This document shows positions 15,219 to 24,071 of a stretch of DNA of 33,294 bases, piece by piece. The notes beneath the pieces are model-generated. The model worked only from the letters and a program-made list of their open reading frames with translations, searched no databases and was not told the DNA's origin. The translations under genes were made by a program, and so were the position numbers. How positions within the stretch are numbered: the stretch's first letter is position 1; the number at the start of each line of letters is the position of its first letter. Source of the stretch: Propionibacteriaceae bacterium (lineage in GTDB: Bacteria > Actinomycetota > Actinomycetes > Propionibacteriales > Propionibacteriaceae); NCBI GenBank assembly GCA_031266665.1, contig JAISAO010000023.1, positions 1 through 33,294 of the forward strand. Reading direction: 5' to 3'.

Positions 15219-16729
15219 GCCGGCTGGACTGGTTGTCAAAGGCCGACCGGTTGTCAGATTGGCCGCGCGCCAAGGTGGTGGTGGCCGGGCTGGGGGTCTC
15301 CGGCTTCGCCGCCGCCGACGCCCTGCTGGAGCTGGGCGCCCAGGTGACGGTGTTGGACCGGCGGGTCGAGGGTCTGGAGGACAAGGCCCGACTGTTGGAG
15401 TTGCTGGGGGCGACGGTCCGCCTCGGCCCCGGCGCCACCGACCAACTGCCCCCGGACTGTGACCTGGTGGTGGTCTCGCCCGGCTGGCGGGAGGACCAGC
15501 CCCTGCTGGCCCAGGCCGCCGCCCGCCGCTTGCCCCGCTGGGGGGAGGTCGAGCTGGCCTGGCGGTTGCAGCGCCCCGACCGAGTGGTCCCCTGGCTGGC
15601 CGTCACCGGCACCAACGGCAAGACCACCACCGTCGAGTGGCTGGCCTCGATACTGCGGGCCGCCGGCTTGTCCACGGCCGCGGTGGGCAATATCGGCCGC
15701 CCGGTGACGGAGGCGGTCTTGGACCCGGAGTCCCACGACGTCCTGGCGGTCGAGGTCTCCAGCTTCCAGCTCCACTGGCTGGACCAGGCCCGCTTCCAGT
15801 CCGCCGTCTGCCTCAACCTCCAACCCGACCACCTGGAGTGGCACGCCGCGTCGGACCCGCCCGGGGCCGACCCGATGGCGGCCTACCGGGCGGACAAGGC
15901 CCGGGTCTACTGGCAGGTCGAGCAGGCCTGCGTCTACAACTGCCAGGACCCGGCCACCATGGCCATGGTGGAAGAGGCCGACGTCATCGAGGAGGCCCGT
16001 GCTATCGGCTTCACCCTGGAATGGCCCGGCCCCTCCCAGGTCGGGCTGGTGGACGGCCTGCTGGTGGATCGGGCCTTCATCCCCCAACGCCAGACCTCGG
16101 CCCTGCCCCTGGCCCGGGTGGAAGACGTCCAAGGGGCCGGCCGGCACAACCTGGCCAACGCTTTGGCCGCCGCCGCCCTGGCCCGCGCCCACGGCGTCCC
16201 GGCTGCCGCTGTGGCCCAGGGGCTGCGCCAACGCGGCCTGGACCACCACCGGGTCGAGACCATCGCCCGCCACCACGGCATCACCTTCGTGGACGACTCC
16301 AAGGCCACCAACCCGCACGCCGCCGCCGCCTCCCTGGAGACCTTCGACCCGGTGGTCTGGATCGCCGGCGGCCAGGCCAAGGGCACCCGCTTCGACGACT
16401 TGGTGATCCGCTTCCGCGACCGGCTGCGCGGCGCCGTGGTCATCGGCTCCGACCGCCGGCTGGTGGCCGAGGCATTGCGGCGACACGCCCCCCAAGTCCC
16501 GCTGGCCGTGATCGATATAGACGACACTGAGGCGATGATGGCGCGAGTGGTCGAGACGGCCGCCGCCTGGGCCCGCCCCGGCGACACCGTTCTGCTGGCC
16601 CCAGGCTGTGCCTCGCTGGACCAGTTCAGCGGCTACGCCGCCCGGGGCGAGGCTTTCGCCAGCGCCGTCGAGGCCTGGGCGTGCGGCCGCCCGGAGAGCC
16701 CGGACCACGGAGAGGATGATCTGAGATGA
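15215..16729 (+). CDS. murD: UDP-MurNAc-L-alanine D-glutamate ligase MurD
   Basis: Cytoplasmic Mur ligase adding D-Glu to UDP-MurNAc-L-Ala. The 504 residues include a Rossmann-like N-terminal domain ([22 protein letters not shown]), the ATP loop [33 protein letters not shown] and [10 protein letters not shown]. The C-terminal domain has [39 protein letters not shown], and [22 protein letters not shown], which distinguishes MurD from MurC, MurE and MurF. It is a little longer than typical, mainly in the central domain and the acidic C-terminus. It overlaps both mraY and ftsW by ATGA. Confidence 0.96.
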   Translation: MSRLDWLSKADRLSDWPRAKVVVAGLGVSGFAAADALLELGAQVTVLDRRVEGLEDKARLLELLGATVRLGPGATDQLPPDCDLVVVSPGWREDQPLLAQAAARRLPRWGEVELAWRLQRPDRVVPWLAVTGTNGKTTTVEWLASILRAAGLSTAAVGNIGRPVTEAVLDPESHDVLAVEVSSFQLHWLDQARFQSAVCLNLQPDHLEWHAASDPPGADPMAAYRADKARVYWQVEQACVYNCQDPATMAMVEEADVIEEARAIGFTLEWPGPSQVGLVDGLLVDRAFIPQRQTSALPLARVEDVQGAGRHNLANALAAAALARAHGVPAAAVAQGLRQRGLDHHRVETIARHHGITFVDDSKATNPHAAAASLETFDPVVWIAGGQAKGTRFDDLVIRFRDRLRGAVVIGSDRRLVAEALRRHAPQVPLAVIDIDDTEAMMARVVETAAAWARPGDTVLLAPGCASLDQFSGYAARGEAFASAVEAWACGRPESPDHGEDDLR

Positions 16730-17976
16730 CGTCGCTGACTTCCCCCGCGACCGCCGTCGACCCGTCTGGGACGAGAGCCAAAACCGCCGCCGTGCGACAA
16801 CTCCTGGCCCACCCCTTGGCCAACTACTACCTGGTGCTGGCGGCCGGCGGGGCCCTGGTCTGTTGCGGCGTCGTCATGGTGGTCTCAGCCGCCAGCGTCT
16901 ACTCCCAGGTCGACGGCGGCGACCCCTACCAGGTCGGTAAACGTCAACTGTTGTTCGCCGCCAGCGGCGTCGTCCTGGCCTTCGTGGCCTCCAAGCTGCC
17001 CCCCGCCTGGCTGCGCCGTCTGGCCTGGCCGGCCCTGATCCTGTCCTTGCTGATGGTGGGGCTGACCTACAGCCCGCTGGCGGTCGAGGTCAACGGCAAC
17101 CAGAACTGGGTCCGGCTGGGGCCGGTCCAATTCCAGCCCTCCGAGTTCGCCAAGCTGGGCTTCATCGTCTGGGGGGCGCAACACTTGGCTCTAAAAGATA
17201 AGTTGCTTAAAGACCTGCGCCAGTGGCTGAGCTACGTCCTGGTCTCGGCCCTGCTGATCGGTTTGGTGCTGATCCACGACTTGGGCTCGGCCGCCGTCAT
17301 GGCCGCCATGTTCGTGGCCACCTTGTTCCTGGCCGGGGGGCCGTTACGCCTGATCGGCCTGCTGACGGTCGCCGGCGGCGCCGGTTTGGCCGCCTTGCTG
17401 GCTTTCAAGAAGACCTCGCTCATCATCCGACTGGTGGCCTGGCTGAACCCGGACTCCTACCAGCTGTCCTACAACTTCCAAGCCAATCATGGTTTGTACG
17501 CTTTGGCCTCGGGCGGCTTCTGGGGCCTGGGCCTGGGGGCATCGCGCCAGAAATGGGGCGGCCTGATGACGACCGGCTACACCGACTACATCTTGGCCAT
17601 CATCGGCGAGGAGTTGGGTCTGGCCGGGACCCTGGCCGTCATCGGGCTCTTCCTGCTGCTGGTCTACGCCGGGCTGAACACCGCCCGCCGCTGCGCCGAC
17701 CCCTTCGTCCGGCTGACCGCCACCGGTTTGACTGTGTGGTTCTTCCTCCAAGCCTTCATCAACATGGCCGTGGTGCTGCGCTGGCTGCCGGTGCTGGGGG
17801 TGACCCTGCCCTTCGTCTCCTACGGCGGGTCGAGCCTGTGGGCCACCATGATCGGCCTCGGCCTGCTACTGGGCTGCGCCAAGGCCACCCCGGAGGCCCA
17901 GGCCTGCCTGAAGGACGACAGCGGTCCCGTTCCGGCCAAGATCACCCAGATCTTCTCCCGCCGCGAGGCCCCATGA
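16726..17976 (+). CDS. ftsW: Septal peptidoglycan glycosyltransferase FtsW
   Basis: A SEDS-family membrane polymerase that builds glycan strands from lipid II with FtsI. Its 416 residues have about ten transmembrane helices. Family motifs are [29 protein letters not shown], a large extracytoplasmic loop region with [31 protein letters not shown], and the C-terminal [15 protein letters not shown]. The loop bearing the catalytic Asp normally reads YLP(E/N)AH(T/N)DF. Here residues 280-287 are LMTTGYTD: the Asp (D287) is kept, but the Pro-Glu/Asn-Ala-His part is replaced and one residue longer. Position in the dcw cluster argues for FtsW rather than RodA. It overlaps murD and murC by 4 nt each. 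Confidence 0.93.
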   Translation: MTSLTSPATAVDPSGTRAKTAAVRQLLAHPLANYYLVLAAGGALVCCGVVMVVSAASVYSQVDGGDPYQVGKRQLLFAASGVVLAFVASKLPPAWLRRLAWPALILSLLMVGLTYSPLAVEVNGNQNWVRLGPVQFQPSEFAKLGFIVWGAQHLALKDKLLKDLRQWLSYVLVSALLIGLVLIHDLGSAAVMAAMFVATLFLAGGPLRLIGLLTVAGGAGLAALLAFKKTSLIIRLVAWLNPDSYQLSYNFQANHGLYALASGGFWGLGLGASRQKWGGLMTTGYTDYILAIIGEELGLAGTLAVIGLFLLLVYAGLNTARRCADPFVRLTATGLTVWFFLQAFINMAVVLRWLPVLGVTLPFVSYGGSSLWATMIGLGLLLGCAKATPEAQACLKDDSGPVPAKITQIFSRREAP

Positions 17977-19376
17977 GCCACGACCCCGGCCTGGGCCGGA
18001 TCCACTTCATCGGCGTGGGCGGCGCCGGCGTCTCCGGCCTCGCCCGGCTCTACCACGACCTGGGGGCGACGGTGTCCGGCTCGGACCAAGCCGACTCGCC
18101 CCTGCTGGACGCCCTGGCGGCGGCCGGGCTGAGGGTCTGGGCCGGCCACGACGCCGCCCGGATGAACCTGGCGGGCCGCCCCGACACCGTGGTCTACTCC
18201 AGCGCCGTCCCGCCCGACGACATCGAGCTGGCCGCCGCCCGGGCGGGAGGCGCCCGACTGTGGCGGCGGGCGACGGCTCTGGCCCGGCTGGCGAAGGGCC
18301 GCCGGACGGTGGCGGTGGCCGGCAGCCACGGCAAGACCACCACCACCGCCATGGTGGTGGCCGCCCTGACCGCCGCCGGGCGGGACCCGGGCTTCGTCAT
18401 CGGCGCCACCTTGGCCAGCGACGGCCGGGGCGCCGCCTGGGGCCGCGACCGGGAGTTCGTCATCGAGGCCGACGAGTCGGACGGCTCCTTTCTGGAATAC
18501 CCGGCCGAGATCGCCGTCATCACCACCATCGACGCCGACCACCTCGACCACTGGGGCACGGTCGAGGCCTACCGGGCCGGTTTCGAGAGCTTCGCCACCG
18601 GCCCGGCGGTCCGCCTGGTGGTGGCCGGGGCCGACGACCCGGGCGCGGCCTGGCTGGCGGACCGTCTGCGGGCCCAGGGCCGCCCAGTGGTGACCTACGG
18701 CCAGGCCCCCGGGGCCGACTGGCGGCTGAGCCGGCCGAGCCTGGACGGCCTGCGCCCCAGCGCCCAGTTGACCACCGCCGACTGGTCCGGCCGGCTACAA
18801 CTGGCGGTCCCCGGGATCCACAACCTGGCCAACGCCGCCGCCGCCGTCGCCGTCGGAGCCGCCCTGGGGGCCGACCCGGCGGCCCTGACAGCCGGGTTGG
18901 CCGACTTCCCGGGGACCGAGCGCCGCTTCCAACCCCGGGGCCAAGCCGGCGGCGTGACCGTCTTCGACGACTACGCCCACCACCCGACGGAGCTGCGGGC
19001 CACCCTGGCCGCCGCTCGCACTGTGACCCGGGGCCGGGTGGTGGTGGCCTTTCAGCCCCATCTGTTCTCCCGCACCCGCGACTTCGCGGACGGCTTCGGG
19101 GCCGCCCTGGCCCAGGCCGACCAAGTGGTCGTGAGCGATGTCTACCCGGCTCGGGAACAACCCCTGCCCGGCGTCTCCGGCGCCCTGGTGGCCCAAGCCG
19201 TGGCCGACCACGGCGGCCAGGTGGTCTACGTCGAACGCCTGGGCGACCTGGCGCTGGCCCTGGCCGGCCTGGCCCGTCCGGGCGACCTGGTGCTATTGGC
19301 CGGCGCCGGCTCCATCACCACGGTGGCCGACGACCTGCTGGCCCGGCTGGCGGCCGGCCGGCCGGAGGCGCTGTGA
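17973..19376 (+). CDS. murC: UDP-N-acetylmuramate L-alanine ligase MurC
   Basis: First amino-acid-adding Mur ligase; joins L-Ala to UDP-MurNAc in the cytoplasm. The 467 residues begin GRIHFIGVGGAGVSGLARLYHDLG with SGSD in the Rossmann domain, then YSSAVPPDD, the ATP loop GSHGKTTTTAMV, EADESDGSFLEY, TTIDADHLDHWGT, and the C-terminal DDYAHHPTELRATL with FQPHLFSRTRDF and LLAGAGSI. All are characteristic of MurC. ATG 17973 overlaps the ftsW stop (ATGA), so no room remains for murG, which normally separates these two genes. An open frame extends upstream to 17223 but only as an out-of-frame shadow of ftsW. Confidence 0.96.
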   Translation: MSHDPGLGRIHFIGVGGAGVSGLARLYHDLGATVSGSDQADSPLLDALAAAGLRVWAGHDAARMNLAGRPDTVVYSSAVPPDDIELAAARAGGARLWRRATALARLAKGRRTVAVAGSHGKTTTTAMVVAALTAAGRDPGFVIGATLASDGRGAAWGRDREFVIEADESDGSFLEYPAEIAVITTIDADHLDHWGTVEAYRAGFESFATGPAVRLVVAGADDPGAAWLADRLRAQGRPVVTYGQAPGADWRLSRPSLDGLRPSAQLTTADWSGRLQLAVPGIHNLANAAAAVAVGAALGADPAALTAGLADFPGTERRFQPRGQAGGVTVFDDYAHHPTELRATLAAARTVTRGRVVVAFQPHLFSRTRDFADGFGAALAQADQVVVSDVYPAREQPLPGVSGALVAQAVADHGGQVVYVERLGDLALALAGLARPGDLVLLAGAGSITTVADDLLARLAAGRPEAL

Positions 19377-20107
19377 CCGCTCCCACCACCCACCCCACCC
19401 TGCCCGATGTCGCCGGGGTCCGGCGGCGTCGCCGCCGCCAGCAGTCGCACCGCCGCCGGCTGGCCGTCGGCGCGGCGGTGGTCGTGGTCTTGGCGGCGCT
19501 CGGCTGGCTGATCGGTTTCTCGCCCCTGCTGGCGGTCGACCGGGTGGAGGTGACGGGGACCGGCCAACTCAGCGTGGACCAGGTGATGGCCGCCGCCGCT
19601 GTGCCCCTGGGGCAATCCTTGCTCCAGGTGGACCCGGCGGCCATCGCCGCCCGGGTCGAGACCCTGGACCCGGTGGCCCAAGCCGATGTCAGCCGCCACC
19701 TCTTCGGCACGGTGGCAATCGCGGTCACCGAACGGGTCGGCCTCTACGCCTTGGCCCAAGGCTCGAGCTGGCAACTGGTCGACATCGAGGGCCGGGCCTT
19801 TCTGGCTCTGGCCGAGCCGCCGGCCGGGTTGCTGCCGGTGACCATGCCCGAGCCCAGCCCCCGGCTGCAGGCCGACGTCGCCACCGTGGTGGCGGCCCTG
19901 CCGGCCGTGGTCAAGGACCAGACGACCGCTGTGACGGCCGACTCGGCCGACCACATCGAGTTGACTCTGATCTCCGGCGCCACCTTGTTCTGGGGCGATG
20001 CCGCCCAGTCCGACCTCAAGGCCGAGGCGGCGGCGGCCCTGCTGGCCCTGGTCCCGGCCAGCCACTACGACGTCTCCGCCCCGGCCTATCCGGCCGTTAG
20101 GCCCTGA
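19373..20107 (+). CDS. ftsQ: Cell division protein FtsQ
   Basis: A bitopic divisome scaffold that binds FtsL and DivIC. The 244 residues have an Arg-rich cytoplasmic N-terminus (RRRRRRQQSHRRR), one transmembrane segment (about 30-50, LAVGAAVVVVLAALGWLI) and an extracellular POTRA domain starting LLAVDRVEVTGTGQLSVDQVMAAA. A beta domain follows (VAIAVTERVGLYALAQGSSWQLVDIEGRAF). The initiation codon is GTG, overlapping the murC stop as GTGA. It closes the continuous overlapped run of dcw genes; a 176-nt gap with a strong hairpin separates it from ftsZ. Confidence 0.9.
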   Translation: MTAPTTHPTLPDVAGVRRRRRRQQSHRRRLAVGAAVVVVLAALGWLIGFSPLLAVDRVEVTGTGQLSVDQVMAAAAVPLGQSLLQVDPAAIAARVETLDPVAQADVSRHLFGTVAIAVTERVGLYALAQGSSWQLVDIEGRAFLALAEPPAGLLPVTMPEPSPRLQADVATVVAALPAVVKDQTTAVTADSADHIELTLISGATLFWGDAAQSDLKAEAAAALLALVPASHYDVSAPAYPAVRP

Positions 20108-20163
20108 GCCGCCGCTGCCGGATTATCCAGCCACCCCATCCGGCCGGCCCGTCCGACGCCTCT

Positions 20164-20190
20164 AGACCCTCTAGTCCGGGTAGAGGGTCT
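20164..20190 (+). terminator. Perfect 10-bp hairpin between ftsQ and ftsZ
   Basis: AGACCCTCTA (20164-20173), loop GTCCGGG, TAGAGGGTCT (20181-20190). The stem is perfect but no T-run follows, as is common for GC-rich actinobacterial terminators. It may end or attenuate read-through from the dcw operon ahead of the ftsZ promoter. Confidence 0.55.
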
Positions 20191-20234
20191 GGGGAGTCGC
20201 CCGGGCGCTGATGGCGTTGGGGGGCCACTTCTCC

Positions 20235-20240
20235 TAGCCT
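20235..20240 (+). promoter_or_regulatory. Putative ftsZ promoter -10 box
   Basis: TAGCCT lies downstream of the hairpin, with TGGCGT (20212-20217) 17 nt upstream as a weak -35 candidate. The predicted leader to ftsZ would be about 40-50 nt. A separate ftsZ promoter is usual in actinobacteria. Confidence 0.4.
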
Positions 20241-20283
20241 TGCCCTGTGACCGGGGTCCGACCCGGCGGCTGTGGCCAACTAG

Positions 20284-21393
20284 ATGATCGAGGTTCATGT
20301 GGCAAGCGCATCGCAAAACTACCTGGCCGTTATCAAGGTGGTCGGCGTGGGCGGCGGCGGCGTCAACGCCGTCAACCGCATGATTGAGGCCGAATTGCGC
20401 GGGGTCGAGTTCATCGCCGTCAACACCGACGCCCAAGCTCTGTTGATGAGCGACGCCGACGTCAAGCTGGACATCGGCCGCAATCTGACCCGTGGCCTGG
20501 GGGCCGGGGCCGATCCGGAGAAGGGCCGCCAGGCGGCCGACGACCACGCCGACGAGATCGAGGATGTCATCAAGGGCTCCGACATGGTCTTCGTCACCGC
20601 CGGCGAGGGCGGCGGCACCGGCACCGGCGGCGCCCCGGTGGTGGCCCGCATCGCCCGCTCTCTGGGGGCCCTGACCATCGGCGTCGTCACCCGGCCCTTC
20701 AGCTTCGAGGGGGCCCGGCGTAAGTCCCAGGCCGAGGCCGGGATCATCGCCCTGCGGGACGAGGTCGACACCTTGATCGTCATCCCGAACGACAAACTGC
20801 TGGACATGACCGACCACCAGGTCTCCATCCTGGACGCCTTCCGCCAGGCCGACCAGGTGCTGATGCAAGGCGTCCAGGGCATCTCCGATCTCATCACCAC
20901 CCCCGGGCTGATCAACGTCGACTTCGCCGACGTCAAGGCCGTGATGCAGAACACCGGCTCGGCCCTGATGGGCATCGGCTCGGCCCGGGGCGACAACCGG
21001 GCCCAGACGGCGGCCCAGATGGCGATCTCATCCCCCCTGCTGGAGTCCAGCATCGACGGCGCCCGAGGGGTGCTGCTGTCCATCGCCGGCGGCTCCGACC
21101 TGGGACTGTTCGAGGTCCAGGCCGCCGCCCAACTGATCGAGGCCGCCGCCCACGCGGAGGCCAACATCATCTGGGGCACGGTCATCGACGACGCCTTGGG
21201 CGACGAGGTCAAGGTGACGGTCATCGCCGCCGGCTTCGACCAGGCCGAGACCAAGCCCTATCGCCGGCCCTACTCCGACTCGCTGGCCGGACCGCCCCCG
21301 TCGGCGGTCGCGCCGGTCATCGAGTCGTCCAACCTGCCGCCGCTGCGCCCGCCGCCCGGCGGCGACTTCGAGCTGCCCGACTTCATCAGCTGA
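20284..21393 (+). CDS. ftsZ: Cell division GTPase FtsZ
   Basis: Tubulin homologue that forms the Z-ring. The 369 residues contain [38 protein letters not shown]-like [19 protein letters not shown], the GTP-binding G-box [22 protein letters not shown], the T7 loop NVDFADVK, and VTVIAAGF. A short Pro-rich linker leads to the C-terminal peptide [11 protein letters not shown], the tail that binds SepF or FtsW in actinobacteria. ATG 20284 has no Shine-Dalgarno; GTG 20299 has GAGG 5 nt upstream and would give [11 protein letters not shown], closer to the usual start, so it may be the true one. A hairpin and a probable own promoter precede the gene; a hairpin follows the stop. Confidence 0.97.
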   Translation: MIEVHVASASQNYLAVIKVVGVGGGGVNAVNRMIEAELRGVEFIAVNTDAQALLMSDADVKLDIGRNLTRGLGAGADPEKGRQAADDHADEIEDVIKGSDMVFVTAGEGGGTGTGGAPVVARIARSLGALTIGVVTRPFSFEGARRKSQAEAGIIALRDEVDTLIVIPNDKLLDMTDHQVSILDAFRQADQVLMQGVQGISDLITTPGLINVDFADVKAVMQNTGSALMGIGSARGDNRAQTAAQMAISSPLLESSIDGARGVLLSIAGGSDLGLFEVQAAAQLIEAAAHAEANIIWGTVIDDALGDEVKVTVIAAGFDQAETKPYRRPYSDSLAGPPPSAVAPVIESSNLPPLRPPPGGDFELPDFIS

Positions 21394-21412
21394 TCATCAT
21401 CAACTGATCATC

Positions 21413-21430
21413 GACTGGGCCGCCCCAGTC
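21413..21430 (+). terminator. Hairpin downstream of ftsZ
   Basis: GACTGGG (21413-21419), loop CCGC, CCCAGTC (21424-21430), 20 nt after the ftsZ stop. No T-run follows. A short ACTGATCATC-type repetition lies just before it. It may act as a transcription end or 3' stabiliser. Confidence 0.5.
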
Positions 21431-21553
21431 GCCCGCCGCCTGGGATCGGGCGGATGGTTCCGGAATCCGGTCGTCGCGCCCGCCGGGGCGATGATCTGGG
21501 CGCCCGATGGCCGGTCCCCGGCGTGGCGGCGCGGGCCGGGCGGTCGCGCCCAT

Positions 21554-21559
21554 TAGCCT
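21554..21559 (+). promoter_or_regulatory. Possible sepF -10 box
   Basis: TAGCCT, the same hexamer as proposed for ftsZ, lies 31 nt before the sepF ATG. A transcript starting about 7 nt downstream would carry the GGAGAGG ribosome binding site. No clear -35 box is seen. Confidence 0.3.
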
Positions 21560-21590
21560 CGACCCGTTGGATCTGCGACAGGAGAGGCAG

Positions 21591-22097
21591 ATGGCAGGGA
21601 AATTGAAGAGCCTGGCCGAATGGGCCGGTATCGTCCAACCCAGCGCCCCCCAGGAGTGGGACGACTTCGAGCCCGAGACCGAAGCGACGGACGAGGCCGA
21701 GGACGTCACCGGTCTGGTCGACGCCCCCGATCAGGCCCCGACCGTCAGCAATGTCACCTCCCTCAGCCAGCACCGCTCCCGCCGGGGCCCGGCCCCGGCC
21801 CGGGAGGCCGTCCTGGACGAGATCGTCCACCTGCGGCCGAAGTCCTACCGCGGCGACGCCATCCGGTTGGCCGAGAGCTACCGCGACGGCCTGCCCGTCA
21901 TCATCAACCTGTCCGACGTCGACCAGTCCGAGGGCAACCGCCTGATCGACTTCGCCTGCGGCCTGCAGCAGGCCTTGAACGGCGGCTTGGAGCCGATCAC
22001 GCACCGGGTCTTCCTACTCACCCCGCCGTCGGTCAAGGTGACGCAGCGGGACAAAGACCGCTTGGCCGATCTGGCTCCGGCGGCGGCCCAGGACTAG
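21591..22097 (+). CDS. sepF: Cell division protein SepF
   Basis: SepF anchors FtsZ to the membrane in organisms without FtsA. The 168 residues start MAGKLKSLAEWAGI, a predicted amphipathic membrane-binding helix. An acidic variable linker follows (EWDDFEPETEATDEAED). The conserved C-terminal domain (about 80-160) has VHLRPKSYRGDAIRLAESYRDGLPVIINLSD, RLIDFACGLQQALNG and RVFLLTPPSVKVT. GGAGAGG lies 3-4 nt before the ATG; a longer in-frame start at 21507 has no such support. It follows ftsZ directly, without the pgeF and yggS genes often between them, and precedes yggT by 12 nt. Confidence 0.94.
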   Translation: MAGKLKSLAEWAGIVQPSAPQEWDDFEPETEATDEAEDVTGLVDAPDQAPTVSNVTSLSQHRSRRGPAPAREAVLDEIVHLRPKSYRGDAIRLAESYRDGLPVIINLSDVDQSEGNRLIDFACGLQQALNGGLEPITHRVFLLTPPSVKVTQRDKDRLADLAPAAAQD

Positions 22098-22109
22098 CCG
22101 GAGACCGGA

Positions 22110-22421
22110 GTGGGACTGTCCTTCCTCTATCAGGTCGTAGTGTGGCTGCTGACGGCCTACCAGATGGTTCTATTCGTCCGGGTGGTGCTGAGCTGGGTGG
22201 TGTCCTTCAACCCTGACTGGACGCCTCGGGGGCCGTTGCTGGTGATCAGCGAGTTGGTCTACAGCTTGACCGATCCGCCGTTGCGCCTGGTGCGCAAGGT
22301 GGTCAAACCGCTACGCCTGGGCCAGGTGGCGCTGGACCTCAGCGTCCTAGTCTTATTCGTCATCCTGATGGTCCTCGGCTCGGTCATCGGCCTAGTCTTC
22401 TCGGCCCTGATCCGGCTCTGA
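22110..22421 (+). CDS. YggT family membrane protein
   Basis: A 103-residue protein with two hydrophobic segments (about 3-30 and 72-100) separated by the family loop SWVVSFNPDWTPRGPLLVISELVYSLTDPPLRLVRKVVKP. YggT/YlmG proteins are encoded between sepF and divIVA in most Gram-positive bacteria and are linked to nucleoid or envelope organisation, but the molecular function is not settled. The start is GTG with GGAG 6 nt upstream. The two-domain form is halved here, as is normal for the short actinobacterial YggT. Confidence 0.9.
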   Translation: MGLSFLYQVVVWLLTAYQMVLFVRVVLSWVVSFNPDWTPRGPLLVISELVYSLTDPPLRLVRKVVKPLRLGQVALDLSVLVLFVILMVLGSVIGLVFSALIRL

Positions 22422-22423
22422 GA

Positions 22424-22549
22424 CACCCCACGAAGTGTCCTCCCTCCGCTGCGCTCCGGTCCGGTACTTCGCGGGGACCCCGAACTCACCCCACGAAGTG
22501 TCCTCCCTGCGCTGCGCTCCGGTCCGGTACTTCGCGGGGACCCCGAAGA
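22424..22549. repeat. Two tandem 63-bp hairpin repeats after yggT
   Basis: Units at 22424-22486 and 22487-22549 differ at about three positions. Each contains CCCCACGAAGT and ACTTCGCGGGG as inverted arms (11 bp, one mismatch) around a CTGCGCTCCGGTCC-type loop. The first begins 2 nt after the yggT stop, so it could act as a tandem terminator or mRNA 3' structure. The duplication looks recent. Confidence 0.8.
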
Positions 22550-22653
22550 CGACACCCGGCTCATTCGTCGAGGTTACGATCACCAAGTGGCTATGATTCA
22601 CAGTCCGGTGAGCGCGCCACTGTCAAGCTGATGTCGAGGTCGCGCGAGGCACA

Positions 22654-22683
22654 TTGAGTCTGGCGTCGGCGCTGCGGTAGATT
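22654..22683 (+). promoter_or_regulatory. Putative divIVA promoter
   Basis: TTGAGT (22654-22659), an 18-nt spacer and TAGATT (22678-22683), the best two-box match seen in the window. The leader would be about 75 nt. A further TTGTCA with AT-rich flank lies at 22693-22698. This 200-nt stretch is visibly lower in GC than its surroundings and otherwise holds nothing recognisable. Confidence 0.45.
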
Positions 22684-22763
22684 GGCCCCGCTTGTCAATT
22701 TAACGGGTTGGCCTGCCCAATTTCGGGGGTCTGGCCCGCATAACCTGGTGAGGTGCATGAGGC

Positions 22764-24071
22764 ATGACCATGACGCTTGACGAGGTGCGGAAGACCCGCT
22801 TCCACATCGCGCGCCGCAACGGCTACGAGGTCACGGACGTTGATTTGTTCGTGGACAAGGTCGAGGCCACTATCGCCGCCTTCGGCGAGCAGAACGAGGG
22901 GCTGCAGCGGCAGTTGAGCGAGGCCAACTCCCGGGCCGCCCAAGTCAATTCGGAGGAGACCGAGCACCTACGCGACGAGGTCGGCCGGCTGACGGTCGAG
23001 TCGAACGATCTGCGCCAGGAGGTCTTCCGCCTCCAGGCCGAATTGAACTCGGCCCGCTCCGAGACCGCCCGGGCGGGCGATGAGGTCGACCGCCAACAGG
23101 CCGAGGTCAGCCGCCTCCAGGCCCTGTTGCAACAGAGCCAGCCGTCCGCCGCCCAGCCCGACCCGGCTCTGATCGAGGAGCTGCAGCGACTGCGCCAGCA
23201 ACTGGCCCAGGCCCGGCAGCTGCTACAGGAGGCCCAGGCCTCCGGCGGCGGCTACGACCCCCGGGCGCAACAAGAGCTGATGGCCCTGACGGGCGAGAAC
23301 CGGCAGCTGCGCGATCAGGTCGAGCGCTTGATCGCCCAGGAGCGGTCGCACCAGTTGGCCGGCGGTCAGACCAGCCTGCCCGGCGCCCCGGCCTCGTTGG
23401 TGGTGACGACCTCGCCCGAGGCCTCGGCCGCCGTCGTCCGGCTGGTCCAACTGGCCACCGAGCAGGCCGAGCATCTGGTGTCCGAGGCCGCCCGTGAGGC
23501 CAGCCGCCGTTCCCAGCAGATCGACTTGGAGATCCAGCGGGCCAAGCAGGAGGCCGACGAGTACATCATGCGGGTCAAGGCCGAGGCCAAGCTGACGGCC
23601 GACGATTTGACCCGGCGCTCGACCGACGAGGCCCAGCAGCGTTTGGAGCAGGCCAACCAGGCCGCCCGCGCCCTCACCGGCGAGGCCCAGGCCCGGGCCG
23701 AGCGGACCGACAACGAGGCCCGGGTCAACGCCGAGCGGATGGTCCAGGAGGCGCAGCAGCGGGCCAATATGATCGACGCCGAGGCCGCCGCCCGCCGGGC
23801 CGAGCTGTTCCGGGCGCTGGACGCCGAGCGGGACGACTTGTTGACCAAGGTGGAGAAGCTGCGCAACTACGAGTCCAGCTTCCGCCAGACCATGACGGCC
23901 TACCTCAAGTCCCAGATCGAACGCCTGGACACCTACCAGTTCCGGCCCGAGACCACGCCCGAGCTGTTGCAGACGCCGGTCACCCGTTCCGCCAGCGAGT
24001 GGGCGGCCGAGCAGACCGTCGGCCACACCCCCCGGCTGGACGCCCTGCTGCGCGACATGTCGGTCCGCTGA
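22764..24071 (+). CDS. divIVA: DivIVA / Wag31-type polar growth protein
   Basis: A coiled-coil protein that gathers at curved membranes and organises polar or septal wall synthesis in actinobacteria. The 435 residues have the DivIVA N-terminal membrane-binding domain (about 1-40, DEVRKTRFHIARRNGYEVTDVDLFVDKVEATI). A long Gln/Glu/Arg-rich coiled coil follows (about 45-140), then an Ala/Gln/Pro linker. A second, very regular coiled coil (about 215-370) is rich in EAxxxAxxxxxEA heptads and precedes a short C-terminal tail. The second ATG, 6 nt later, is an equally possible start; GAGG lies upstream. It is well over twice the length of minimal DivIVA but within the actinobacterial range. It has its own likely promoter. 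Confidence 0.88.
   Translation: MTMTLDEVRKTRFHIARRNGYEVTDVDLFVDKVEATIAAFGEQNEGLQRQLSEANSRAAQVNSEETEHLRDEVGRLTVESNDLRQEVFRLQAELNSARSETARAGDEVDRQQAEVSRLQALLQQSQPSAAQPDPALIEELQRLRQQLAQARQLLQEAQASGGGYDPRAQQELMALTGENRQLRDQVERLIAQERSHQLAGGQTSLPGAPASLVVTTSPEASAAVVRLVQLATEQAEHLVSEAAREASRRSQQIDLEIQRAKQEADEYIMRVKAEAKLTADDLTRRSTDEAQQRLEQANQAARALTGEAQARAERTDNEARVNAERMVQEAQQRANMIDAEAAARRAELFRALDAERDDLLTKVEKLRNYESSFRQTMTAYLKSQIERLDTYQFRPETTPELLQTPVTRSASEWAAEQTVGHTPRLDALLRDMSVR

Noticed and set aside
15254-16708. 484-codon open frame antisense to murD
   Set aside because: Antisense shadow of a clear MurD gene with low-complexity Gly/Gln/Val composition.
17223-17972. N-terminal extension of murC fused to upstream sequence, or hidden murG
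   Set aside because: The extension is ftsW read out of frame and shows no GT28 motifs. No MurG remnant is visible in any frame.
20247-20380. Leaderless GTG frame after TAGCCT upstream of ftsZ
   Set aside because: TAGCCT-N6-GTG resembles the leaderless layout, but the frame is not that of FtsZ and gives an Arg-rich peptide that ends inside ftsZ. The box is better read as the ftsZ promoter.
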